Shown: piece after piece, positions 25,321 through 34,055 of the stretch | How the letters are laid out: each line of letters starts with the position of its first letter | Position numbering within the stretch: the stretch's first letter is position 1 | NCBI RefSeq assembly: GCF_016107685.1 | Contig: NZ_JABASY010000003.1 | Location: 1 to 64,000, forward strand | Length of the DNA stretch: 64,000 bases | Direction of reading: 5' to 3' | From: Brevibacterium yomogidense | Lineage (GTDB): Bacteria > Actinomycetota > Actinomycetes > Actinomycetales > Brevibacteriaceae | Translations under genes and position numbers: made by a program | The notes under the pieces: model-generated | Seen by the model: the letters and a program-made list of their open reading frames with translations, nothing else | Told to the model about the DNA's origin: nothing | Databases searched by the model: none

Positions 25321-25761
25321 ATGACCCAGTCGCATTCTTTCAGCTTCGACGCGTCCTCAGACGCCGCCCCCTCCTCCGACACCCCCGTCGCCCCCGGCGA
25401 GGCCCCGCTCGTGGATGACGCCGCACAGCAAGCGGTCCGCGACATCGCGGAGGTGCCCGCCGTCGAAGTGATCTCGACCGCCGCAGTGCATCTCATGAGT
25501 GCCTCCGCCGTGAAGCTCGGCCTCAGCGAGGACACCGACACGGAGCGGGCGGAGGACCTCGTGGACCTCGACGAGGCCCGCAAGCTCATCACCGCCCTCG
25601 CCGGACTCGTGACGGCCGGCGCCACGGAGATCGGCGATCATCACGCCCGCCCCCTGCGCGATGGCCTGCGCACCCTGCAGCTGGCCTTCCGCGAAGCCTC
25701 CTCCATCCCCGACGCGCCGGGGAAGGGCCCCGGGGAGAAGTACACCGGCCCCGTGCGCTGA
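25321..25761 (+). CDS. DUF1844 domain-containing protein
   Basis: A small acidic protein of 146 residues. After a Ser/Asp/Pro-rich N-terminal 40, residues about 42-125 match the DUF1844 pattern ([19 protein letters not shown], then a helix containing [17 protein letters not shown]). The function is unknown. It is commonly divergent from infC in actinomycetes, as here. The ATG at 25321 has no Shine-Dalgarno; GAGACT ends seven bases upstream, so the transcript may be leaderless. No signal peptide or membrane segment is seen. Confidence 0.85.
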   Translation: MTQSHSFSFDASSDAAPSSDTPVAPGEAPLVDDAAQQAVRDIAEVPAVEVISTAAVHLMSASAVKLGLSEDTDTERAEDLVDLDEARKLITALAGLVTAGATEIGDHHARPLRDGLRTLQLAFREASSIPDAPGKGPGEKYTGPVR

Positions 25762-25841
25762 GCCGCCCCCACCAGGGGCGGACGCCCGGCCTCTGCTCGG
25801 GCACCCGGGAGGTGTGGGCCGCAGAGTTCGTGTCGACTTCC

Positions 25842-25871
25842 TTGAGTGGGCCCGCCGCCCGGCAGTAGACT
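25842..25871 (+). promoter_or_regulatory. promoter of a candidate small RNA
   Basis: TTGAGT (25842-25847), an 18-base spacer and TAGACT (25866-25871). TAGACT is also the likely -10 of the gene at 35682. No open reading frame with a ribosome site follows before the terminator-like stem at 25955. Confidence 0.5.
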
Positions 25872-25877
25872 CGTGGC

Positions 25878-25990
25878 AGGCGGACCCGCTACAGCTCTCA
25901 GCGTCCCCTTCCCACGTGCGGTGCCCGCACCGTGCACAGACGCTGAGGAAAGGACCGAGGCCCGGAGCAGATGCTCCGGGCCTCGGTTTC
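25878..25990 (+). ncRNA. candidate small RNA between DUF1844 and the his operon
   Basis: About 113 bases from the predicted start to the terminator tail. Structures seen: a 9-bp stem CTCAGCGTC/GACGCTGAG (25897-25905 with 25939-25947) enclosing a GTGCGG/CCGCAC hairpin (25916-25930), then a 14-bp terminator stem (25955-25986) followed by TTTCGTCTC. No known family (6S, 4.5S, tmRNA, RNase P) was recognised. The alternative is that only the terminator is real and serves the minus-strand his operon. Confidence 0.4.
25955..25986. terminator. bidirectional terminator between the candidate sRNA and the SseB-like gene
   Basis: A 14-bp perfect stem (25955-25968 with 25973-25986), four-base loop. It is followed by TTTCGTCTC on plus and by TCCTTTCC on minus, so it can end both the plus transcript and the his operon transcript. 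Confidence 0.75.
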
Positions 25991-26016
25991 GTCTCGTCCG
26001 CCATGTGGTGGCGCGC

Positions 26017-26835
26017 TCACTGCTCCACGAAGCTGAGTGTGAGCGAATCGACCTGCTCGGCGATCACCGCGTTCTCTGCGAGCGCACGCTGGAAGTCGGA
26101 CCGCTGTGCGTCCGCGGCCGTCTGTGCTGTCCTCACCTCGACACGGATCTCCGGCCCCGCGGCCTGCACGGCAGCGGTGGCCGGCCCCATCCCCACTCCC
26201 CCGATCCAGGGGAACCCGCTCGCTGCGGCGTGCAGTGCGGAGGCGACCGTCGCGTCGGCCCACGCGGGCATCCACGGTTTCCGCTGGAGGAAGGCCCAGA
26301 GCGCAGGCCTCCGCAGCAGGAACGTGTGCGGGGTCCCGGGGTCGATCACGACGAGTTGGGCGCCCTCCTCCACTGCTGCAGCGCCCAGCCGCTCGGCCTC
26401 GATGGGGACCGGACGCGCTTCCGGATGCCACGCGGTGAGGGACGGGATGTCGGAGAACGCAGGCGTTGCCTCGCGTCCGTCACCGGACCGCAGGCGGACC
26501 ATCGCCATCTCCGACGAGTTGTCGTGCATGAGTCCGCGCTCGTCCACCGACTGCTCGAGCACCGCCGGCAGGATGGGAGCGAACAGGCGCTTCTCCGCAA
26601 GTGCGGACACGACCGACCGGTGCAGCTGCGGATCGAGGGGGTCCACCGTCACGGCGCGCAGGGCGCCGAGCAGCACCGGGTCTGCTTCGCCGGTGTCACC
26701 GGCGAACGACGACGTGTGGAGCTCCCGCCCGCCCCACGGCACCCCCGCCGAATCGGCGGGGCCGCCCAGCGCCGCGCGCAGGTGCTCGGGGATCTCGGGT
26801 CTCCTCGCTGGCCCCTCCCCCGTCGGCCCCGTCAT
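26017..26835 (-). CDS. SseB family protein
   Basis: A soluble protein of 272 residues with an SseB-like middle (about 65-165) that includes LPAVLEQSVDERGLMHDNSSEMAMV and FSDIPSLTAW, features of the SseB N-terminal domain. The function in actinomycetes is unknown; the SseB name comes from enterobacteria and does not imply secretion chaperone activity. The start ATG at 26835 directly follows the hisA stop, so it is the last gene of the his operon. Confidence 0.75.
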   Translation of the reverse strand: MTGPTGEGPARRPEIPEHLRAALGGPADSAGVPWGGRELHTSSFAGDTGEADPVLLGALRAVTVDPLDPQLHRSVVSALAEKRLFAPILPAVLEQSVDERGLMHDNSSEMAMVRLRSGDGREATPAFSDIPSLTAWHPEARPVPIEAERLGAAAVEEGAQLVVIDPGTPHTFLLRRPALWAFLQRKPWMPAWADATVASALHAAASGFPWIGGVGMGPATAAVQAAGPEIRVEVRTAQTAADAQRSDFQRALAENAVIAEQVDSLTLSFVEQ

Positions 26836-26836
26836 G

Positions 26837-27580
26837 TCATCGTCCGGCGACGTCGAGGGCTTCGGTCAGCGTGAATCGGCCCGCGTAGAGCGCCTTGCCG
26901 ACGATCGCTGAATCGACTCCTGCCGGTACGAGCTCACGGATGGCGGCGATGTCGTCGAGGTTGGAGATGCCGCCCGACGCGACGATCGGGCGGTCCGTCC
27001 GCGCGGCGAGATCCGCCAGCAGTTCCGTGTTGGGCCCCTTGAGGGTGCCGTCCTTCGTCACGTCGGTGACGACGTAGCGCGTGCAGCCCGCCGCCTCGAG
27101 CTGGTCGAATACCTCATAGAGGTCACCCCCTTCGCGGGTCCACCCGCGTGCAGCGAGGGTACGGCCCCGCACGTCGAGGCCGACCGCGATCTTGTCACCG
27201 TAGTGAGCGATCACCTCTGCGGTCCATTCCGGATCCTCGAGTGCGGCGGTTCCGATGTTCACCCGCTCTGCCCCGGTGTCCAGCGCACGCTCCAGGCTCT
27301 CCGTGTCGCGGATACCGCCGGACAGCTCCACCTTGATGGACAGTGACTTCGTCACCTTCCGCAGGAGGTCGTAGTTCGAGCCGCGACCGAATGCCGCGTC
27401 GAGGTCGACGAGGTGGATCCATTCGGCACCCTGCGACTCGAAGGAGCCCGCGGCTTCGAGCGGCGAACCGTAGACGGTCTCCGTGCCGGCCGCGCCTTGC
27501 ACCAGTCTCACGGCCTGGCCGTCTGCGACGTCCACCGCCGGCAGCAGTGTGAGTGAGGGGGTCTCCACGAGCGGGGTCAT
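26837..27580 (-). CDS. hisA: phosphoribosyl isomerase (HisA, probably bifunctional PriA)
   Basis: A (beta-alpha)8 barrel enzyme of 247 residues that isomerises ProFAR in histidine synthesis. The catalytic Asp is Asp17 in [10 protein letters not shown], and the second Asp lies in [12 protein letters not shown]. The phosphate loops GGIRD and SGGI are present. In actinomycetes this enzyme (PriA) usually also does the TrpF reaction, since trpF is often missing; whether that holds here cannot be seen. The ATG at 27580 overlaps the hisH stop. Confidence 0.93.
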   Translation of the reverse strand: MTPLVETPSLTLLPAVDVADGQAVRLVQGAAGTETVYGSPLEAAGSFESQGAEWIHLVDLDAAFGRGSNYDLLRKVTKSLSIKVELSGGIRDTESLERALDTGAERVNIGTAALEDPEWTAEVIAHYGDKIAVGLDVRGRTLAARGWTREGGDLYEVFDQLEAAGCTRYVVTDVTKDGTLKGPNTELLADLAARTDRPIVASGGISNLDDIAAIRELVPAGVDSAIVGKALYAGRFTLTEALDVAGR

Positions 27581-28230
27581 TGCTGTTCCTCCGAGATCAG
27601 ATGGTCATGTGGTCGAGTAGTCAGGGTACGCACCCAGTTCGTGAGCAGTGCGCGCCCCGCGTCCCCGGACTTCTCCGGGTGGAACTGGGTGGCGCAGGTG
27701 GCACCGTCCTCGACGGCGGCCACGAAGGGCACACCGTGCACGGCAGTCGTGGTGAGTGCGTGGTCGGGGCCGCTCAGCGCGGCGAAGGAGTGGACGAAGT
27801 AGAAGTACTCCTCGCGGAGTCCGTCGAACAGTCGGGACTCCGCCGGTGCGCGCACACGAGACCAGCCCATGTGCGGGACGACGGGGGCGTCGAGGCGAGC
27901 CACTTCGCCGGGCCACAGCCCGACCCCGTCCGCGTGCGCACCGTGTTCCGTGCCGAGGGAGAAGAGGACCTGAAGGCCGACGCAGATGCCCAGAGTCGGC
28001 TGACCGGCCGCGTGCCGTCGGCGCACCAGATCGACGCCGCCCACCGCTGCCAGCCCTTCCATGACCGATGCGAAGGCTCCGACACCGGGGACGACGAGCC
28101 CGTCGGCCTCAGCGATCGACGAGTGGTCCGCAGTGAGGGCCACTCGTGCCCCGGTGCGCTCGAGCGCCCTCACTGCGGAGTGGAGGTTTCCCGACCCGTA
28201 GTCGAGCACCGCCACTGTGGCCGTCGTCAT
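27577..28230 (-). CDS. hisH: imidazole glycerol phosphate synthase glutaminase subunit HisH
   Basis: Class I glutamine amidotransferase that feeds ammonia to HisF, 217 residues. The nucleophile Cys83 lies in [10 protein letters not shown], and the HPEK motif gives His184 and Glu186. The N terminus [10 protein letters not shown] is typical. The hisF partner gene is not in this window. The start overlaps the stop of the unknown membrane gene (ATGA), and its own stop overlaps hisA. Confidence 0.95.
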   Translation of the reverse strand: MTTATVAVLDYGSGNLHSAVRALERTGARVALTADHSSIAEADGLVVPGVGAFASVMEGLAAVGGVDLVRRRHAAGQPTLGICVGLQVLFSLGTEHGAHADGVGLWPGEVARLDAPVVPHMGWSRVRAPAESRLFDGLREEYFYFVHSFAALSGPDHALTTTAVHGVPFVAAVEDGATCATQFHPEKSGDAGRALLTNWVRTLTTRPHDHLISEEQQ

Positions 28231-28829
28231 GGGGCCGCCGCGGGGCTGAGCAGACGGCGGACCCTCAGGAGCGCGGCGACGAGCACTGCCGCGCCGAACA
28301 CTGCGATCACCCAGCCGAGCGCGGATCCGCCCGCCCCCTGGAACACCCCGAAGCCGACGACCACCAGTGCGAGCACTGCGACGACCAGCCAGAGGAGCGC
28401 AGTGCGTGCCAGCGCCGCTCTCTGCGGTGTCATGGCCGCTCGGGACGCGTCCATCTTCGACATCGTCGATGTGTCGATCCAGCCGTCGATCTCACGAGGA
28501 TCCGCGGTCTCCAGCAGAAGCTTCTCCAGCTCGTCGGGAAGGTTGGACAGCGCGAGCCCCGCGGGGACGTCCGCTTCGCGCTCTCCCCCGCGATAGTGAG
28601 CTGCGTCGATCTGCTCCTCGCTGCGCACCATGAGCAGGACCTCGTGCTTGCCGGTGAGCTTCGAGATGGCCGCAGCCGCCCTGTTGCCGGCTGCGATGTC
28701 CGTGCCGTTCTGCACGATCGCGGAGAAGTCGCCGAGCGGGACGACGTCGCCCGGGACCTCGGAGAGCACACAGGCAGCCGCCAGCTGATCCGGTCGCCCG
28801 AACGGGGTGACGATGATCGTCCGGCTCAC
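28227..28829 (-). CDS. unknown membrane protein inside the his operon
   Basis: A protein of 200 residues that I do not recognise. Residues 1-125 look soluble ([39 protein letters not shown]), then two hydrophobic helices lie at about 145-167 and 172-190, with a short basic C-terminal end. It starts at GTG 28829, overlapping the hisB stop as GTGA, and its own stop overlaps hisH as ATGA, so it is coupled on both sides. There is no signal peptide. A role in histidine synthesis is not implied by sequence. Confidence 0.8.
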   Translation of the reverse strand: MSRTIIVTPFGRPDQLAAACVLSEVPGDVVPLGDFSAIVQNGTDIAAGNRAAAAISKLTGKHEVLLMVRSEEQIDAAHYRGGEREADVPAGLALSNLPDELEKLLLETADPREIDGWIDTSTMSKMDASRAAMTPQRAALARTALLWLVVAVLALVVVGFGVFQGAGGSALGWVIAVFGAAVLVAALLRVRRLLSPAAAP

Positions 28830-29428
28830 AGGGCCCCCTTCGTCGAGGGGACGCCGTGCGCGCGCGGGTCCGGTTCGACCGCTGTGCGCAGTGCGCGCGC
28901 GAATGCCTTGAACTGGGCTTCGGCGATGTGGTGCGCGTCGCGGCCCGCAAGGAGCCGGAGGTGCACAGTGAGGCCCGCCTGGAAAGCGAGCGATTCGATC
29001 GCGTGGCCCGTCATCGATCCGGTGAAGTGACCGCCGATGAGGTGGTACCTCTGCGCCTCCGACTCCCCTTCGTGGACGAAGTAGGGGCGTCCTGACACAT
29101 CGACGACCGCTTGGGCGAGGGCTTCGTCGAGCGGGACGGATGCGTCGCCGTAGCGCCGGATGCCGGCCTTGTCCCCGAGCGCGTCGCGGAGTGCCCATCC
29201 GAGGGTGATGGCCGTGTCCTCGACGGTGTGATGGACGTCGATGTGCACGTCTCCCTGCGCTCGGACCTGCAGGTCGATGAGCGAGTGCTTCGACAGCGCG
29301 GTGAGCATGTGATCGTAGAACGGGACGCCGGTGTCGATCGTCGAAGTGCCGGTGCCGTCGAGGTCGAGCGTCACGGAGACGTCGGACTCGCTCGTCGTCC
29401 GCTGTGCGCTTGCGGTGCGCTGCGTCAC
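28826..29428 (-). CDS. hisB: imidazoleglycerol-phosphate dehydratase
   Basis: Dehydrates IGP to imidazole acetol phosphate. It has 200 residues, so it is the monofunctional form without the phosphatase domain. The metal-binding repeats are visible: GVPFYDHML with [13 protein letters not shown], and [15 protein letters not shown] with [17 protein letters not shown]. The start is GTG at 29428, overlapping the hisC stop as GTGA. Confidence 0.95.
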   Translation of the reverse strand: MTQRTASAQRTTSESDVSVTLDLDGTGTSTIDTGVPFYDHMLTALSKHSLIDLQVRAQGDVHIDVHHTVEDTAITLGWALRDALGDKAGIRRYGDASVPLDEALAQAVVDVSGRPYFVHEGESEAQRYHLIGGHFTGSMTGHAIESLAFQAGLTVHLRLLAGRDAHHIAEAQFKAFARALRTAVEPDPRAHGVPSTKGAL

Positions 29429-30579
29429 TGCGAGCTCCTTCCAAGGGTTTCGGGGTGGTTGGCCAGGATGTCTTCGACCGCTGTGAGGAAAGCGGACGTC
29501 TCTGCTTCCGTCCCGGCGTTGACACGCAGGGACCCGCTGATGCCGACGTCGCGCACCAGCACACCGCGGTCGACCAGTCGCTGCCAGAGGAGACCCGGGT
29601 CGGCGATGTTCCTGAACAGCACGAAGTTCGCGTCGGACCCGACGACGTCGAACCCGCAACGGCGCAGAGCATCGACCATGCGGTCCCGTTGACGCGACAG
29701 TTCGTCGACACGTGCGAGCAGCGAGTCCGGGTGCTCCAGCGCCGCATCCGCCGCGGCTTGCGTGAGCGCCGAGAGATGGTAGGGCATGCGGACGAGTCGC
29801 AGTCCGTCCACGAACGCGGGATCGGCCGCGGCGTAGCCGAGGCGCGCACCGGCGAAGGCGAAGGCCTTGCTCATCGTGCGTGACACGACGAGTCGGGGGC
29901 GGCCTCCGAGCAGGCGGAGAGAGGTGCGGAACCCATCTCCGGCGAACTCCGCATATGCCTCGTCCACGATGACGATGCCGTCCGTCGCGTCGTAGATCGC
30001 TTCGACGACACTGAGCGGGGTGCTGTTGCCCGTGGGGTTGTTGGGAGTGCACACGAACACGATGTCCGGACTGTGTGCGCGGACGGCGGCGACGGCGGCG
30101 TCCGCGGTGATCGCGAACCCGTCGCCGCGCGGCTCCTCGATCCAGTCGGCCCCCGTCGAACGGGTGATGAGGGGGTGCATCGAATAGCTCGGGCCGAAGC
30201 CCAGGACCCGCCTTCCGGGACCGCCGTATGCCTGCAGGATGTGGAACAGCACTTCGTTCGACCCGTTCGCCGCCCAGATCATCTCCGGATCGATCGTGGG
30301 GTCGGAATCGACCGTGCCTTCCGGGCGCTCGCGGCCGAGGACGTTCCCAAGGTACCGCGCGAGAAGGGTCCGCAACGACGTGAACTCGCGATCGGGGTAC
30401 CGATTGAGGGACGCGGCGACGCCGGAGATCCGCTCCTCAACGGCCGCGACGACGTCAGCTGGTACGTCGAACGCGTTCTCGTTGACGTTGAGCCTGACCG
30501 GCACATCGATGATCGGCGCGCCGTACGGTGAGCGTCCGCGCAGGTCGTCCCGCAGCGGAAGAGAGCCAAGTGAAGTCAC
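29425..30579 (-). CDS. hisC: histidinol-phosphate aminotransferase
   Basis: PLP-dependent class I/II aminotransferase of 384 residues. The PLP Lys lies in [29 protein letters not shown] and VDEAYAEF are the conserved neighbours. The start is GTG at 30579. It lies only nine bases downstream of the LysM gene on the same strand, with no terminator seen, so the SOS-type promoter upstream could read into the his genes. hisD, usually ahead of hisC in actinomycetes, is not here. Confidence 0.94.
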   Translation of the reverse strand: MTSLGSLPLRDDLRGRSPYGAPIIDVPVRLNVNENAFDVPADVVAAVEERISGVAASLNRYPDREFTSLRTLLARYLGNVLGRERPEGTVDSDPTIDPEMIWAANGSNEVLFHILQAYGGPGRRVLGFGPSYSMHPLITRSTGADWIEEPRGDGFAITADAAVAAVRAHSPDIVFVCTPNNPTGNSTPLSVVEAIYDATDGIVIVDEAYAEFAGDGFRTSLRLLGGRPRLVVSRTMSKAFAFAGARLGYAAADPAFVDGLRLVRMPYHLSALTQAAADAALEHPDSLLARVDELSRQRDRMVDALRRCGFDVVGSDANFVLFRNIADPGLLWQRLVDRGVLVRDVGISGSLRVNAGTEAETSAFLTAVEDILANHPETLGRSSQ

Positions 30580-30588
30580 GCATGGAGT

Positions 30589-30984
30589 TTACCGCGCGGG
30601 CAGGTCCAGCCTCTGACCGGGGTGGACCACGTTCGTCGTCATGCCGTTGAGCGTCCGCACCTCATCCAGCACGACGCGAGGATCGCGATCGTACGAATGG
30701 TCGGACACCACCGACCAGAGGCTGTCCCCTTCGTCCACGATCACGGTGACGATACCGGTCGCGGAAGTGTCTTCATCCGCAGCGGCCGTGGGCGACCACA
30801 CCGCGGCGACCACGCCGATGAGGACGGCGACGACGACGACCCCCAGGAGGACTGTGCGGGCGAGCCGGCCGCGCCGGGTCATTCCCGGGCGACGGGTCGG
30901 TTCGACGTCGTGGGCACGACGGGCACCCCCCGTTTCGACCGCAGCCGCGGGTCCTGCCGTGCGGGTGAGCATCGATGCGCTCAT
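30589..30984 (-). CDS. LysM-domain membrane protein, probable SOS cell-division suppressor
   Basis: A protein of 131 residues with one membrane helix (about 42-65, TVLLGVVVVAVLIGVVAAV) after a basic cytoplasmic tail, then an exported LysM domain (about 82-129: TVIVDEGDSLWSVVSDHSYD ending HPGQRLDLPAR). LysM proteins divergent from lexA (YneA, DivS, ChiZ/Rv2719c types) halt cell division during the SOS response, so that role is inferred from context. LexA-box-like sites lie upstream. The start at 30984 follows GGAGGTGGCGAC. Confidence 0.83.
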   Translation of the reverse strand: MSASMLTRTAGPAAAVETGGARRAHDVEPTRRPGMTRRGRLARTVLLGVVVVAVLIGVVAAVWSPTAAADEDTSATGIVTVIVDEGDSLWSVVSDHSYDRDPRVVLDEVRTLNGMTTNVVHPGQRLDLPAR

Positions 30985-31035
30985 GTCGCCACCTCCAGGG
31001 AGATTCCGGGCCGGCGAGGGCCGGCGCGAAGAGTT

Positions 31036-31051
31036 TCGAACACTTGTACTA
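31036..31051. promoter_or_regulatory. LexA (SOS) box between lexA and the LysM gene
   Basis: TCGAAC-ACTT-GTACTA matches 10 of 12 specified positions of TCGAAC-N4-GTTCGA. It lies 51 bases upstream of the LysM start. A second imperfect copy, TTGAAC-N5-GTTCGA, is at 31052-31068, and a palindrome CGTTCGAACG is at 31084-31093. Confidence 0.6.
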
Positions 31052-31240
31052 TTGAACACAGCGTTCGAAGATTTGTCCAGCCCCGTTCGAACGGATATGC
31101 GATGATGGGAATCGAACGTCAGTGGTGCAGTCATGTGGATGAGTCGATCACGAGGCACGGACACAACTCTGCGGCACCGCGTTCGGGCAGGTGAGAAGCG
31201 AAGGTAGGCGGCAGCCGTCAGGCAAGGGGAGGGAACGCCG

Positions 31241-31993
31241 ATGACTCCGGAACAGCAGCGTCGCAGGGGGCGTCCGCGCAAGAGCGGGCTCGACGAGGAG
31301 ATCGAAGTGGTGCGCAGAGCGCAGAGCGAGGAGGTGGAGCTGCCAGGGGGTTCCGCCGCGGACGGGGACACCCGCCTCACGCAGCGGCAGCGACTGGTCC
31401 TCGAGACCATCGAACGCGCGGTGTACGTCAACGGCTATCCCCCGAGCATGCGGGAGATCGGCAAGGCGGTGGGGCTCGCGTCGCTGTCGTCCGTCGCACA
31501 TCAGCTTGCTCAGCTGGAGAGGCTCGGGTATCTGCGTCGGGATCCGAAGCGTCCCCGCGCGATCGAAGTGGTCACCCCGCCGGAAGAGGTGCGGAAGGGG
31601 ATCGATCCCTCCCCGAACACGGCGATGGTGCCCGTGGTCGGGAGGATCGCGGCGGGCGGTCCGATCCTGGCGGAGCAGGATGTCGACGACGTCTTCGCGC
31701 TCCCCCGCCAGGTGGTCGGCTCCGGTGAGCTGTTCCTCCTCAACGTCGTGGGCGACTCCATGCAGGACGCCGCGATCTGCGACGGCGACTACGTGGTGGT
31801 GCGTCGGCAGCCCGATGCGGAGAACGGACAGATCGTCGCCGCGCTCCTGGACGAAGAAGCGACGGTCAAGACGCTCAAGCGCACCGGCGGCAAGCAGTGG
31901 CTCCTGCCCCAGAACCGCTTCTACGACCCGATCGACGGGGACTTCGCGACGATCATGGGTGTGGTCGTCGCGGTGATCCGCCGGGTGGAGTGA
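31241..31993 (+). CDS. lexA: LexA repressor
   Basis: SOS repressor, 250 residues. The winged helix is at about 46-105 ([32 protein letters not shown]). The self-cleavage site is Ala138-Gly139 in GRIAAGGP, and the S24 peptidase dyad is Ser173 (GDSMQD) and Lys210 (ATVKTLKR). The N-terminal 45 residues are extra relative to E. coli LexA and include [10 protein letters not shown], an AT-hook-like motif. The ATG at 31241 has GGGGAGGG upstream. It is divergent from the LysM gene with LexA boxes between, so autoregulation is expected. Confidence 0.95.
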   Translation: MTPEQQRRRGRPRKSGLDEEIEVVRRAQSEEVELPGGSAADGDTRLTQRQRLVLETIERAVYVNGYPPSMREIGKAVGLASLSSVAHQLAQLERLGYLRRDPKRPRAIEVVTPPEEVRKGIDPSPNTAMVPVVGRIAAGGPILAEQDVDDVFALPRQVVGSGELFLLNVVGDSMQDAAICDGDYVVVRRQPDAENGQIVAALLDEEATVKTLKRTGGKQWLLPQNRFYDPIDGDFATIMGVVVAVIRRVE

Positions 31994-32006
31994 CCTTCTC
32001 GGTGGT

Positions 32007-32036
32007 CGGCGACCTCACAACGTGGTGAGACCGCCG
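32007..32036. terminator. possible terminator between convergent lexA and the helicase gene
   Basis: CGGCG-N2-CTCAC pairs with GTGAG-N2-CCGCCG around a six-base loop. The stem is broken by a 2x2 internal loop and lacks a T run, so the call is tentative. Confidence 0.4.
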
Positions 32037-32060
32037 GTCATGGAGTCTGCCTGAGAAGGG

Positions 32061-34055
32061 TCAGGTGTCCGTCTCACGCAGACGTTCGAGGGCCCCGCGC
32101 ACCAGCGCGGGGTCCTCTGTCTTCCACATGGGCGGCAGGGACGCGAGGAGGAAGCCTCCGTACCGCGCGTTGCGGAGGCGCTCGTCGAGCACCGCGACGA
32201 CACCCCGGTCTGCGGTCGACCGGACGAGGCGGCCTGCTCCCTGTGCCAGCAGGAGAGCCGCATGCGTCGCGCTCACGGACATGAAGCCGTTCGCCCCCAC
32301 GCGCTGCGCCGACTCCGTCCGCGCTCGCACGAGCGGGTCGTCAGGCCGGGGGAACGGGATGCGGTCGATCACCACGAGACGACATGTCCGGCCGGGGACG
32401 TCGACTCCCTGCCACAGTGACAGCGTGCCGAAGAGGCAGGCCTCGTCGTCCGCGGAGAACTGCGAGACGAGTGATCCCAGGCCGTCCTCACCCTGAACGA
32501 GAACGGGGAGATGCGTGCGCCTCCGCATCTCCTCCGCCGCACGCACCGCGCCGGCCCGCGATGAGAAGAGGCACAGTGCGCCCCCACCGGACGCGCGGAG
32601 GAGTGTCTCGAGCTCGTCCAGGGATTCTTCACTGGCGCCGTTGCGGCCTGGTCGGGGCAGATGGGATGCGACGTACAGGATCCCCTGCCGGGCGTAGTCG
32701 AAGGGCGAGCCCACATCGATCGCGTCGTACCGCGGTGCTTCCGGCCCTGCGAGCCCCAACGCGCCCGCGACGGACTCGAAGCGGCCGCCGAGTGCCAGGG
32801 TGGCGGACGTGGCCACGACCGTGGACTTCTCGAAGATGCCGGAACGCATCGTCCCTGCCACCGACAGCGGTGCGACGACGAGTGAGGTGGTAGTCCGTTC
32901 CCGGAACGTGGATCGCGAGACCCACGCCACGTCGTTGTCGGCATCGTCCGTCAGACGTGTTGCGACGTCGAACACCTCGAGCATCCGCGCCCGCGCAAGC
33001 TGCCGCCCCGCGTCGGGTTCCCCGTCGGAACCGCTGGTCCCGGACCCCAGGTCCGCGATGAGCTGGCGTGAGGCGTCCCGCACCTGTGTCACGGCAGTGG
33101 CGAGCGCTTCCGGCCATCGCTCGATGAGTCCGTCGGCAGCGCCTTCGACAGCCTTGGTGAAAGCGGCACCGGCGGTCTCGAGGAGTCCGATCACACCGTC
33201 CTGCACGACGCCCGTCCGGCGCACGGAGCTGACCGCGTGGTCGATCATCGCGGACGTGAGACTGCCGGACAGTGCGTTGGTGACGCGGTCACGGAGTTCG
33301 TGCGCCTCGTCGATGATGACAGCGGAGTGCTCGGGCAGCACCGCATGGTCCCCGAACGCGTCGATCGCGAGGAGTGCGTGGTTCGTGACGACGAGGTCCG
33401 CGCCTCCCGCTCGGATCTTGGCCATCTCCGCGAAGCATTCCTCGAAGGCGGGGCACTTCGATCCCAGGCAGTCGAACGCGTTCACGGACACCTGAGTCCA
33501 TGCTCGGTCCGAGACTCCGGGCACCAGATCGTCCCGGTCTCCGGTCTCCGTAGTGCGGACCCAGCTCCTGATCCTCGTGATCTCCTCCCCGAGCGCGGTC
33601 GGGGAGCCGCCCGCGCGGTCGGCCGGACCTCGCGATGCGGCTTCGTCCGCACCGAAGTCGAACAGCATGCCCGCGCCGTCCTCGGGGAACCCACCGTCCA
33701 GCTTGTAGCGGCACACGTAGTTCCTGCGCCCCTTGAGCACTGCGAAGGAGGGCTTGCGCGGGAGTTCCTCCTTGACGGACCTGACCAGGCGCGGGAGGTC
33801 GCGGTCGACGATCTGCGCCTGCAGCGCGAGTGTCGCCGTGGACACGATCACCCGATCCCCGGTCCGCGTGGCGTGGTCGAGGGCGGGGACGAGGTACGCG
33901 AGCGACTTCCCTGTGCCGGTCCCCGCCTGGACGAGGAGGTGGCTCCCCCGGTCCAGCGAGCTCGCGACGGCCTCCGCCATCGTCGTCTGGCCCTCACGTT
34001 CGCTTCCGCCCACAGCACTGACCGCGGAGGCGAGGAGGGTCTGGACCTCGTTCAC
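32061..34055 (-). CDS. ATP-dependent DNA helicase, DinG/XPD family
   Basis: Superfamily 2 iron-sulphur helicase of 664 residues. Walker A is QAGTGTGKS near residue 43-51, a Cys set lies in YVCRYK and CLGSKCPAFEECF (the FeS cluster), and the DEAH box in VIIDEAHELRD. The C-terminal motifs include FGTLSLWQGVDVPG and QGAGRLVRS. Relatives (DinG, YoaA) unwind damaged or R-loop DNA and are often SOS-linked. The start is GTG at 34055, overlapping the hflX stop as GTGA. No LexA box was seen at its own start. Confidence 0.9.
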   Translation of the reverse strand: MNEVQTLLASAVSAVGGSEREGQTTMAEAVASSLDRGSHLLVQAGTGTGKSLAYLVPALDHATRTGDRVIVSTATLALQAQIVDRDLPRLVRSVKEELPRKPSFAVLKGRRNYVCRYKLDGGFPEDGAGMLFDFGADEAASRGPADRAGGSPTALGEEITRIRSWVRTTETGDRDDLVPGVSDRAWTQVSVNAFDCLGSKCPAFEECFAEMAKIRAGGADLVVTNHALLAIDAFGDHAVLPEHSAVIIDEAHELRDRVTNALSGSLTSAMIDHAVSSVRRTGVVQDGVIGLLETAGAAFTKAVEGAADGLIERWPEALATAVTQVRDASRQLIADLGSGTSGSDGEPDAGRQLARARMLEVFDVATRLTDDADNDVAWVSRSTFRERTTTSLVVAPLSVAGTMRSGIFEKSTVVATSATLALGGRFESVAGALGLAGPEAPRYDAIDVGSPFDYARQGILYVASHLPRPGRNGASEESLDELETLLRASGGGALCLFSSRAGAVRAAEEMRRRTHLPVLVQGEDGLGSLVSQFSADDEACLFGTLSLWQGVDVPGRTCRLVVIDRIPFPRPDDPLVRARTESAQRVGANGFMSVSATHAALLLAQGAGRLVRSTADRGVVAVLDERLRNARYGGFLLASLPPMWKTEDPALVRGALERLRETDT

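Noticed and set aside
28227-29849. A 540-codon frame ending with the his-operon membrane gene
   Set aside because: The upstream part is a shadow of hisC and hisB. The GTG at 28829 overlapping the hisB stop gives the natural gene.
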